Part shown: one piece after another, positions 1 through 5,813 of the stretch | Numbering within the stretch: the stretch's first letter is position 1 | Layout of the letters: the number at the start of each line of letters is the position of its first letter | The notes under the pieces: generated by a model | Told to the model about the DNA's origin: nothing | Seen by the model: the letters and a program-made list of their open reading frames with translations, nothing else | The model's database searches: none | Source: Synergistaceae bacterium | GTDB taxonomy: Bacteria > Synergistota > Synergistia > Synergistales > Synergistaceae | Length of the DNA stretch: 7,110 bases | Assembly: GCA_012728505.1 (NCBI GenBank) | Contig: JAAYEY010000146.1 | Location: 1-7,110, forward strand | Direction of reading: 5' to 3' | Made by a program: the position numbers and the translations under genes

Positions 1-2
1 AA

Positions 3-989
3 ATCCCGTGCAAAATAGTAAGGATTGGACTTTCTGGCATGCCTCTTAGTGAACACTACAGGCTAGGGACTCTTATCAAAAAGACTGCGGAAGAGCTTGG
101 AAGAGCTGTCTGCGTAGTTGCGAGCGGTGATCTTTCACATGTTCTGAAAGAAGACGGCCCTTACGGCTATAAAGCTGAAGGTCCTGAGTATGACAAGAAG
201 ATAATGGATGTTATGTCTAGAGCAGCTTTTGGAGAACTTCTTGAGTTTACAGATGATTTCTGCAATAAAGCAGCTGAGTGCGGACACAGATCATTCACTA
301 TAATGGCCGGCTGTTTTGACGGTGTCTCCGTTAAACCTGAGATGCTCTCGTACGAGGGAACTTTCGGTGTGGGCTACGGAGTCTGTACCTTTCTACCGAG
401 AGATCCTGACTCAACGAGAAGTTTCCTTTCATCTCACAAAATAAAAAACGAAGAAAAAATGGATCAATTAAAAAAACATGAAAGCCCCTATGTACATTTG
501 GCCAGAGAAACTGTCGAAAGATATATCTCGGCAGGAAAGAGGATCCCTGTTACCGAAGGTCTGCCAGAAGAAGCTCTCAGTAAAAGAGCAGGTACATTCG
601 TAACATTGAAAAAATTCGGTCAGCTAAGGGGCTGTATTGGCACAATATCTCCAACTGCAGCCAATATCGCAGAAGAGATAATCCAGAATGCGATAAGCGC
701 CGCTGTAAGAGATCCGAGGTTCCCACCTGTCACAGCCTCAGAACTGAAAGACCTCGTCTACAGCGTAGATGTTCTCGGTGATACTGAAGACATAGGATCA
801 CCGGATCAGCTGGATGTAAAAAAATATGGCGTGATAGTGTCAAGCGGACACAAACGCGGGCTGCTTTTACCCAACCTTGACGGAATAGATACCGTTGAGG
901 AGCAGATCTCTATCGCAATGCAGAAAGCGGGTATCAGAAAAGGTGAAAAGACCTCACTGCAGCGTTTTGAAGTGGTAAGGCACTACTGA
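3..989 (+). CDS. Memo-AMMECR1 fusion protein of the AmmeMemoRadiSam system (5' end outside window)
   Basis: Partial gene. The frame is open to the left edge, and the twelve codons before the ATG at 39 continue a Memo-like sequence (KIVRIGLSG leading into MPLSEHYRLG), so that ATG is internal. Counting from base 39, residues 1 to about 122 are the second half of a Memo/LigB-like domain. ASGDLSH (28-34) carries the pocket Asp/His, and ECG (80-82) carries the Cys that corresponds to the conserved Memo Cys. The two N-terminal pocket histidines would lie left of the window. A Lys/Glu-rich linker (about 123-147) leads to a complete AMMECR1 domain (about 148-316) with the signature LRGCIG at 196-201. 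Memo is related to class III extradiol dioxygenases; the biochemical role of both domains in bacteria is unknown. The stop is one base before the radical SAM gene, so the two are probably cotranscribed and translationally coupled. Family assignment is firm; function is not. Confidence 0.93.
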   Translation: MPCKIVRIGLSGMPLSEHYRLGTLIKKTAEELGRAVCVVASGDLSHVLKEDGPYGYKAEGPEYDKKIMDVMSRAAFGELLEFTDDFCNKAAECGHRSFTIMAGCFDGVSVKPEMLSYEGTFGVGYGVCTFLPRDPDSTRSFLSSHKIKNEEKMDQLKKHESPYVHLARETVERYISAGKRIPVTEGLPEEALSKRAGTFVTLKKFGQLRGCIGTISPTAANIAEEIIQNAISAAVRDPRFPPVTASELKDLVYSVDVLGDTEDIGSPDQLDVKKYGVIVSSGHKRGLLLPNLDGIDTVEEQISIAMQKAGIRKGEKTSLQRFEVVRHY

Positions 990-990
990 T

Positions 991-1812
991 ATGAGATGCG
1001 TCGTATGCCCCCACCTCTGTGAGCTAAACGAGGGTCAGACCGGGCTTTGCCGGGCCAGAAGGAACGAGAAAGGAAAGGTCGTTTCGATAAATTACGGTAA
1101 AATCACATCTATCGGACTTGATCCCATTGAGAAAAAACCCCTCGCAAAATTCTATCCAGGAAGCATGATCCTCTCTGTCGGTTCTTTCGGCTGCAACATG
1201 GACTGCCCATTCTGTCAGAACTACTCTATTTCAACTGCTTCAGAAGAGAGCGTGAGTACCAAATATCTCTCCCCTTCCGAGCTGGCTCACATGGCCGAGG
1301 AACTGAAAAATAAAGGGAATGTCGGTGTGGCCTTCACTTACAATGAACCAATGATAGGATTCGAATATGTAAGGGATACTTCTGTAGAGACAAAAAAACT
1401 GGGAATGAAAAACGTAGTCGTAACTAGTGGTTCTGTTTTTCTACCTATACTTGAAGAAGTACTGCCTTTCATCGACGCCTTCAATATCGACCTTAAAAGT
1501 TTTTCAGAAGAACAGTATAAAAAACTGGGTGGAGATCTTAAAACTGTACAGAATTTTATAACCTGCGCAGCAAAAAAATCTCATGTCGAAATAACGACCT
1601 TGATAGTTCCCGGGATGAATGATACCGAAAAAGAGATGGAGGATCTCTCAAGCTGGCTGAGCGCTGTGGACAAAGCAATACCCCTACACATCACAAGGTT
1701 TTTTCCCAACAGAAAAATGTCTGACTGCGCGGCTACTAATATAGGTATCTTAAGAAATCTATACGATATTGCTAAAAAGAACCTAGATAATGTTTTTATT
1801 GGAAACGTATAG
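991..1812 (+). CDS. amrS: AmmeMemoRadiSam system radical SAM enzyme, short form
   Basis: A 273-residue protein of the radical SAM family related to pyruvate formate-lyase activating enzymes. The canonical 4Fe-4S motif CX3CX2C is at C68, C72 and C75 (GCNMDCPFCQN). DPIEKKPL (44-51) and TYNEP (116-120) are family hallmarks. The N-terminus has a second cysteine set, C3, C6, C10 and C20 (CX2CX3CX9C), likely to bind metal. It should reductively cleave S-adenosylmethionine to make a 5'-deoxyadenosyl radical; the substrate is unknown. The partner Memo-AMMECR1 gene ends one base upstream, and TAAGG at 976-980 can serve as ribosome binding site about 10 bases before the ATG. Oddity: the protein stops at FIGNV, where family members I know of (about 330-350 residues) continue into a Cys-containing tail. 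This may be a natural short version or a C-terminal truncation. The symbol refers to the family name. Confidence 0.92.
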   Translation: MRCVVCPHLCELNEGQTGLCRARRNEKGKVVSINYGKITSIGLDPIEKKPLAKFYPGSMILSVGSFGCNMDCPFCQNYSISTASEESVSTKYLSPSELAHMAEELKNKGNVGVAFTYNEPMIGFEYVRDTSVETKKLGMKNVVVTSGSVFLPILEEVLPFIDAFNIDLKSFSEEQYKKLGGDLKTVQNFITCAAKKSHVEITTLIVPGMNDTEKEMEDLSSWLSAVDKAIPLHITRFFPNRKMSDCAATNIGILRNLYDIAKKNLDNVFIGNV

Positions 1813-1841
1813 ACAGTCTGTATAATTCGAACTGTTAGTAC

Positions 1842-2876
1842 TTATATCTTTGCAGAAACGAGCTGTAAAGATTCTATTTCATCGCAAAAATTGTGTGTGA
1901 AATACCTTGGAATTTCATTAATCGGCATTTGCGGAATAAGCCACATAAGCTTTGTGACAATCGCTTCAAATCCCATATCAAGGGCGCTTATTGCTCCGGT
2001 TTTCAAAGTTTTCTGACCAACATCGTATGCCAGAAGGTCAACGCCGCCCTCAGGGCACTGAGTCGTTATTACAGAGAGGATACCAGAATCGACAGCTCTT
2101 TTAAGTCCGGGTAAAAGATTCTCTCCAATGTAGGGCAGTCCTCCCAGACCAAAACATTCAACAACTATAGCCTTTGGGCGCATATCAATAATCCTGTCAA
2201 AATAATCTGTTCTAAAACCGGGAAAAAGCTTTATGGGCATAACTTCGTTTGAGAATTGAATATCATCAGCTGAGGTTCCCGCCTTGCAAAGTGTCTCTCT
2301 GTCAATGAAGGGGGTTTTCAAAATGGAGACTTTTTTCTTTTCGGAGAGGCCAAGTTCATCGTAGTAAACTGACTTGAATGCATCGAGCCTCTTACCTGAC
2401 ATTTTTTTTGCTCTTGGTCCGTGGATAAGCCTGCCAGCAAACGCAACAGCAACTCCTGACTGTTTTTTTGCCAGAAGAGCTTCCATAAACCTGAAGGCAT
2501 CTTCAAGATTTTTCGCAGCGTCTGTTCCTGGATCGGATATTGGTATCATTGATCCGGTAAGTATTATCGGTTTTTCGATATCCCTCATCAGATAAGAGAG
2601 GGCTGATGATGTGTATGCCATCGTGTCAGTCCCATGGGTCACTATATAACCGTCATAGGAAGTGTTTCTTCTTATACATCTTATTATTGACACCCAGTCT
2701 GACGGATTTATGTTGGAGCTGTCTTTTGAAAAAACATCGACTATATCTATATCGGCTATTTTGTAAATTCCCGGCACCTGAGCGGCCAGGGTCTCTCCCA
2801 AGTCGACCGGAAGGAGGCCCTCAGCACTTTTTCCGGAGGCTATCGTACCGCCTGTAGATATCAGCAAGATTTTCAT
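1842..2876 (-). CDS. ansA: Type I (cytoplasmic) L-asparaginase
   Basis: Hydrolyses L-asparagine to aspartate and ammonia. At 344 residues it has normal family length and no signal peptide, so a cytoplasmic type I enzyme is likely. The first active-site motif TGGTIAS is at 8-14 (nucleophile Thr11). The second, THGTDTMAY (80-88), holds Thr83-Asp84. Lys158 in RAKKM is in the position of the catalytic lysine. The sequence after the first motif (EGLLP) and the ITTQCPEGG stretch resemble Bacillus subtilis AnsA more than E. coli AnsA. The ATG at 2876 is preceded by a good ribosome binding site (GAAGGAG, 2886-2892). It is convergent with the radical SAM gene (about 30 bases between the stops) and follows a terminator, so it is probably transcribed alone from the promoter at 2935-2964. 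A related aspartate- or glutamine-preferring amidohydrolase cannot be excluded from sequence. Confidence 0.93.
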   Translation of the reverse strand: MKILLISTGGTIASGKSAEGLLPVDLGETLAAQVPGIYKIADIDIVDVFSKDSSNINPSDWVSIIRCIRRNTSYDGYIVTHGTDTMAYTSSALSYLMRDIEKPIILTGSMIPISDPGTDAAKNLEDAFRFMEALLAKKQSGVAVAFAGRLIHGPRAKKMSGKRLDAFKSVYYDELGLSEKKKVSILKTPFIDRETLCKAGTSADDIQFSNEVMPIKLFPGFRTDYFDRIIDMRPKAIVVECFGLGGLPYIGENLLPGLKRAVDSGILSVITTQCPEGGVDLLAYDVGQKTLKTGAISALDMGFEAIVTKLMWLIPQMPINEIPRYFTHNFCDEIESLQLVSAKI

Positions 2877-2885
2877 TTGTTTACA

Positions 2886-2892
2886 CTCCTTC
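2886..2892 (-). promoter_or_regulatory. Ribosome binding site of the asparaginase gene
   Basis: On the minus strand GAAGGAG ends nine bases before the ATG at 2876 and fixes that start. Just upstream on the same strand, CTCCT faces AGGAG across two bases, so the Shine-Dalgarno could fold into a small hairpin (practically CTCC-TGAA-GGAG). That is weak and may be chance. Confidence 0.75.
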
Positions 2893-2934
2893 AGGAGGCC
2901 CGTGTGATTTTTTTAAATACTATTCAACACTTAA

Positions 2935-2964
2935 AGTTTACATTTTCTTCTTTAACAATGTCAA
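2935..2964 (-). promoter_or_regulatory. Sigma-70-type promoter for the asparaginase gene
   Basis: On the minus strand a perfect -35 TTGACA (2959-2964) is followed after 18 bases by TAAACT (2935-2940; 4 of 6 matches to TATAAT), preceded by TG two bases earlier. Transcription would start near 2928, giving a leader of roughly 50 bases. It lies downstream of the terminator of the preceding gene, consistent with independent transcription. Confidence 0.6.
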
Positions 2965-3010
2965 ATACTTACCTAAAATATGTGGGCCGATTTTTATCTG
3001 CCTAGCATAT

Positions 3011-3041
3011 AAAAAAAGACGCCCCATATTCAAAGGGCGTC
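3011..3041 (-). terminator. Rho-independent terminator of the nitronate monooxygenase gene
   Basis: On the minus strand GACGCCC (3035-3041) pairs perfectly with GGGCGTC (3018-3024) around a 10-base loop, followed directly by seven T residues (3011-3017). It sits 28 bases past the stop codon of the flavoprotein gene, the expected position for its intrinsic terminator. Confidence 0.92.
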
Positions 3042-3068
3042 CCTGTCTTAAATTCAATTCAACATCAA

Positions 3069-4184
3069 TCAGCAAGTCGAAGTGGGAATAAAATCAGGCA
3101 TTTTAAAACCTTCGAGAAGCTCGTGCATCAGGTCCTTTACTTTCATTATAGATGTGACCTTTGACACGTTGCTCCCGCAGAAGAAAAGCCCATTTTCCCA
3201 GTCACCCTTATATGCGTTGACAAGAGCATCGGCGATGCAGAAAGTTTCATGTTTTGTCCTGCATAGACAGTGAGTGAGACAAGGCGTCTTGCAGGGAGTT
3301 CTTTCCTGAATACCCGCGAGGAAGCGTTTAACCATAGGACTGTTTATAGCGCGTCCGGGAAGCCCGCAGGGACTGTCTATGAGGACTACATCTTCCTCTT
3401 TGGCATCAATGTATGCCTGTTTGTACCTGTCAGAAGAATCTCCCTCTACCGTAGCGGCAAATCTCGTCCCGAGTTGGACTCCTCTTGCTCCCATCGAGAA
3501 AGCCTCTGATATATCGTTGCTGTCCCATATGCCGCCTGCAGCTATTATAGGAATGTCTAATTCTTTTTCCTTGAGATACTCGAAAAGTGCAGGCACCACA
3601 ACCTTAAGCGCAAGTTCAGGGTTAGAGACTTGCTCTATGTCCCTTGCGCCAAGGTGGCCTCCCGCGGTATTCGGAGTCTCTACTACTATCCCATCTGGAT
3701 AACGGTCATAATGTTTTTTCCAGCGGTTTATGATTATGTTAGCCGCTTTAACACTGCTTACTATGGGCACAAGAGCGACATCAGAAAAAGATTCTGTCAG
3801 TTCAGGAAGTTTGAGAGGCAATCCAGCCCCTGATACTATGATATCAGCGCCGGCTTCACAGGATGAGACGACTAGCGATTCATAGTCACAGAGCGCGCAC
3901 ATACAGTTCACTGCCACAACTCCGCCCTTTGCTAAATCTTTTGCCTGTTTTATGTATTTTTTGAGCATCATGCTGTTACGCTCAGCAAAATTTCTGCTGT
4001 TATATCCTTCTGTGAGAACGCCAAGACCGACAGAGGCCAGCGTTCCTATACCGCCTTCTGCAGCTACTGCTCCCGCAAGATTCGGACCTGATATCATGAC
4101 CCCCATCCCCCCCTGTACTATGGGGTACTTGGGCTGATGTTTTCCAATCTTTAAAACAGGGAGTTCTTTTTCTTTGTTAATCAT
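3069..4184 (-). CDS. Nitronate monooxygenase / FabK-like FMN oxidoreductase with cysteine clusters
   Basis: A 371-residue TIM-barrel flavoprotein of the 2-nitropropane dioxygenase family. QGGMGV (24-29) opens the barrel. SGAGLPLKLP (118-127) and AGGHLG (174-179, with the family's active-site His177) are typical. AAGGIWD (215-221) and LGTRF (238-242) form the expected FMN phosphate site. Known relatives oxidise nitronates or, as FabK, reduce enoyl-ACP. Without fab genes nearby, a nitronate monooxygenase-like enzyme of unknown substrate is the safer call. Unusual features are CMCALC at 94-99 and a late Cys-rich stretch, C298, C302, C306, C308 and C316 (CX3CX3CXCX7C). The ATG at 4184 is preceded by AAGGAGT (4195-4201) at about 10 bases. 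It appears to be a single-gene transcription unit, divergent from the MFS gene and closed by a strong terminator. Confidence 0.88.
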   Translation of the reverse strand: MINKEKELPVLKIGKHQPKYPIVQGGMGVMISGPNLAGAVAAEGGIGTLASVGLGVLTEGYNSRNFAERNSMMLKKYIKQAKDLAKGGVVAVNCMCALCDYESLVVSSCEAGADIIVSGAGLPLKLPELTESFSDVALVPIVSSVKAANIIINRWKKHYDRYPDGIVVETPNTAGGHLGARDIEQVSNPELALKVVVPALFEYLKEKELDIPIIAAGGIWDSNDISEAFSMGARGVQLGTRFAATVEGDSSDRYKQAYIDAKEEDVVLIDSPCGLPGRAINSPMVKRFLAGIQERTPCKTPCLTHCLCRTKHETFCIADALVNAYKGDWENGLFFCGSNVSKVTSIMKVKDLMHELLEGFKMPDFIPTSTC

Positions 4185-4266
4185 ATTTTCTGATACTCCT
4201 TAAAATAAAATTGGCAAGTAAAATTACCTTCTTATCCTATAAAATTATCTGCCTGATCTTAATAGT

Positions 4267-4288
4267 GGAATAACGGATATGTTATTCT
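4267..4288. repeat. Inverted repeat overlapping the flavoprotein gene -10 box (possible operator)
   Basis: GAATAAC (4268-4274) and GTTATTC (4281-4287) are perfect 7-base arms around six bases, extended by one G-T pair. The right arm overlaps the candidate minus-strand -10 (4279-4284). On the plus strand it is followed by GTTTTT, so a weak hairpin terminator is an alternative reading, although no plus-strand gene precedes it. Confidence 0.4.
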
Positions 4289-4307
4289 GTTTTTGTGATT
4301 TTGGCAA
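4279..4307 (-). promoter_or_regulatory. Candidate promoter for the nitronate monooxygenase gene
   Basis: On the minus strand TTGCCA (4302-4307; 5 of 6 to TTGACA) is followed after 17 bases by TAACAT (4279-4284; 4 of 6 to TATAAT). The leader would be roughly 90 bases. The -10 overlaps the inverted repeat at 4267-4288, and the -35 touches the one at 4306-4331. The spacing is ideal, but the region is AT-rich, so chance matches are possible. Confidence 0.4.
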
Positions 4308-4409
4308 GGGTTATAGTTACGAAAAACCCTTATTACCGGCTGTTTAATTCAAGTAGGGATCTACTTAGAAAACATTTACGTATAAGATATTCAAGAAAAT
4401 ATTCAAGTG

Positions 4410-4438
4410 CTGTAAAAACCAGCTCCAATCTTTTACAG
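4410..4438. repeat. Inverted repeat overlapping the MFS gene -35 box (possible operator)
   Basis: CTGTAAAA (4410-4417) and TTTTACAG (4431-4438) are perfect 8-base arms 13 bases apart. The right arm includes the candidate -35 TTTACA (4432-4437), so a bound repressor would block the promoter. Arm spacing of about two helical turns suits a dimeric regulator. No regulator gene is in the window. Confidence 0.4.
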
Positions 4439-4483
4439 TTATATGGGGTTTTATGGTATAACTTTTCTAATATCCTTTATAAT
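4432..4483 (+). promoter_or_regulatory. Candidate promoter(s) for the MFS transporter gene
   Basis: TTTACA (4432-4437) is followed after 19 bases by TATAAC (4457-4462) preceded by TG (4454-4455), an extended -10 layout. A second, perfect TATAAT lies at 4478-4483 without an evident -35; it would start transcription near 4490, leaving a leader of under 20 bases that still includes the ribosome binding site. Either fits translation from the TTG at 4507. Confidence 0.45.
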
Positions 4484-4493
4484 TGACCTATTC

Positions 4494-4500
4494 GGAGGAG
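4494..4500 (+). promoter_or_regulatory. Ribosome binding site that sets a TTG start for the MFS gene
   Basis: GGAGGAG ends six bases before TTG at 4507-4509. The upstream in-frame TTG at 4483 has no ribosome binding site and overlaps the perfect TATAAT. The motif would also be read as codons if translation began at 4483, so 4507 is the better start. Confidence 0.85.
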
Positions 4501-4506
4501 TTTATA

Positions 4507-5685
4507 TTGACTGAAAGTAAAATAAAAACTTTTTTAGGTCTTGCCACTGCAGCCGCTATATCTATGCTGGGAGTAGGAATCGTCACTTCCGTACTACCCG
4601 GAAGAGTGATATCACTTTCCGGAGGAGACGCATCTTTAGTTGGACTGCTGGCTTCGAGCTTCGCTCTACCTTACATCTTTCTTCAGGTACCTTTCGGAAA
4701 CCTCTCTGACAAGTACGGCTTTAAACCTTTTTTACTCTTTGGCTATTTTCTTTCTGGAGCATCTGGCATAATTTTCTACTTTTCAGGTTCAGCCCTGCCT
4801 ATCTTTATAGGACGAGCTGTCCAAGGAGCGGGAGAGATACCTGTCTGGGCCACTGCACCGGCTTTAATCTCGATAGCATACCCCCTCCATAAAGGTAAAA
4901 TGATCGGTATATACACAGCTGCAATCTACTGCATGCTTGCACTTGGACCATTGCTAGTACCGGTAATGCCGAACCTCTTCGGAGAACGGGGAGGTTTTCT
5001 CTTCTTCAGTTCACTCTGTGCTTTGGCATTTATAATAATATTGGTCACTCAAAAGAACCGAAAACCATTGCCTGGAAGCGTCAAAGAATCTCTTGAAATC
5101 AAAAAGGCTTTTAGGCTTCTTAAGGACCTACCGGTCAGGATAGTACTTGTTGGGATAGCCCTTTACGGCTGCGGACAGGGACTTATGTTAAGTATTGCCC
5201 CGGGCTGGTTGGTTAGTGTAAAACAATTCGGAGGAATGGATATCGGCATTGTTTTCTCGGTTTTGTATATATGCATAGCCGGCGCCCAGTTTTTGTACGG
5301 TCCGTTATCAGACAGATATGGAAGAGAGACCTTCATGATACTTGGCCTTATATCTTCTGCTGTCGCATGGAGCCTTTTCCCTTATGCAGGTAAACTATCC
5401 TCAACTCTCTTGCTGGGTCTTGCAGCGGGATCACTTGGCGGTTTTTTCGTTTCCTCGATGGCCTTCCTCAATGAAAAAGCCCCAGACAACCTAAAGGGCA
5501 CTATTTCCGGAGCCTATTATCTTTTTTGGGGTATGGGATATTTTTTAGGACCGATAGTATGCGGAATATGCGGAACCAAGCTTGGTATGGAAAAGATTTT
5601 TGTCGGCTTCGGCGCTTTTTTGTTGCTTACTGCCGCAACGATTTACCTGATATGGAGAAAAGGAGTTTCGAGAAAATACGCCTAG
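4507..5685 (+). CDS. Major facilitator superfamily transporter (12 TM, DHA1-like)
   Basis: A 392-residue inner-membrane protein starting at TTG 4507. I count about twelve hydrophobic segments, six before and six after a charged central loop (about 182-208). Motif A is seen twice, GNLSDKYGFKP (64-74, loop 2-3) and GPLSDRYGRET (265-275, loop 8-9), reflecting the two-fold repeat. GRAVQGAGE (102-110) is motif B, with the conserved Arg103. GP at 147-148 in TM5 resembles the antiporter motif C, though incompletely. These features suggest a proton-coupled drug or metabolite exporter; the substrate cannot be read from sequence. The C-terminus is short and basic. The deaminase gene follows 128 bases later with its own promoter candidate, and I see no convincing terminator between them, so read-through is possible. 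Dyads upstream suggest regulated expression. Confidence 0.92.
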   Translation: MTESKIKTFLGLATAAAISMLGVGIVTSVLPGRVISLSGGDASLVGLLASSFALPYIFLQVPFGNLSDKYGFKPFLLFGYFLSGASGIIFYFSGSALPIFIGRAVQGAGEIPVWATAPALISIAYPLHKGKMIGIYTAAIYCMLALGPLLVPVMPNLFGERGGFLFFSSLCALAFIIILVTQKNRKPLPGSVKESLEIKKAFRLLKDLPVRIVLVGIALYGCGQGLMLSIAPGWLVSVKQFGGMDIGIVFSVLYICIAGAQFLYGPLSDRYGRETFMILGLISSAVAWSLFPYAGKLSSTLLLGLAAGSLGGFFVSSMAFLNEKAPDNLKGTISGAYYLFWGMGYFLGPIVCGICGTKLGMEKIFVGFGAFLLLTAATIYLIWRKGVSRKYA

Positions 5686-5726
5686 TCTCTCCCTCTTTCA
5701 GAAAGACCTGTTTGTTAAAACAAAAA

Positions 5727-5755
5727 TTGATAGAAACAGCATAGCTGTATATGTT
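5727..5755 (+). promoter_or_regulatory. Promoter of the deaminase gene with a dyad in the spacer
   Basis: TTGATA (5727-5732; 5 of 6 to TTGACA) is followed after exactly 17 bases by TATGTT (5750-5755; 4 of 6). The spacer contains the inverted repeat ACAGC-ATA-GCTGT (5736-5748), a possible operator. Transcription would start near 5762, so the in-frame ATG at 5751 cannot be the start codon on this transcript. Confidence 0.5.
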
Positions 5756-5797
5756 ATATTGGTGTTGTCTATTAAAATGCATTAAAAGCAGAGACTT

Positions 5798-5804
5798 AAA
5801 GGAG
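5798..5804 (+). promoter_or_regulatory. Ribosome binding site that sets a TTG start for the deaminase gene
   Basis: AAAGGAG ends nine bases before TTG at 5814-5816. No ATG or GTG start in the frame lies at a suitable distance. The more upstream ATG at 5751 lacks a ribosome binding site and adds residues that do not look like family sequence. Confidence 0.75.
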
Positions 5805-5813
5805 CTGATAAGG

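Larger units (their letters stand above)
4185..4506. other. Gene-free divergent intergenic region rich in inverted repeats
   Basis: I see no convincing gene in these roughly 320 bases between divergent genes. They contain promoter candidates for both neighbours and several dyads: GAATAAC-N6-GTTATTC (4268-4287), AAGGGTT-N12-AACCCTT (4306-4331), AAGTAG-N4-CTACTT (4351-4366) and CTGTAAAA-N13-TTTTACAG (4410-4438). ATTCAAG occurs three times (4347, 4389, 4401), and TTGGCAAG twice (4211, 4301). Some of these will be chance in AT-rich DNA. Their clustering around promoters suggests a regulatory region. Confidence 0.55.

Noticed and set aside
39..41. ATG as the start of the Memo-AMMECR1 gene
   Set aside because: The frame is open upstream and encodes typical Memo sequence before this Met, while a start here would remove half of the Memo domain.
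459..461. Internal ATG just before the AMMECR1 domain as a separate gene start
   Set aside because: It lies in a purine-rich linker without a real Shine-Dalgarno, and the frame is continuous with Memo. A fusion is the simpler reading.
1813..1835. ACAGT/ACTGT inverted repeat between the convergent genes as a terminator
   Set aside because: Only five weak pairs with a 13-base loop and no T run.
2812..2816. Apparent loss of the active-site Tyr after TGGTIA in asparaginase (Leu21)
   Set aside because: The E. coli enzyme has GYIP here, but Bacillus-type AnsA, as I recall it, reads GLAP, so Leu is normal for this subclass.
4295..4486. 63-codon open frame upstream of the MFS gene
   Set aside because: It has no ribosome binding site or recognisable family, and it overlaps the promoter elements. 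It is likely chance in AT-rich DNA.
5709..5726. TGTTT/AAACA repeat after the MFS gene as a terminator
   Set aside because: The stem is short and consists mostly of A-T pairs, and the run that follows on the plus strand is A, not T.
5751..5813. N-terminal extension of the deaminase from ATG 5751
   Set aside because: This ATG lies in the -10 box, lacks a ribosome binding site, and gives an extension unlike the family.
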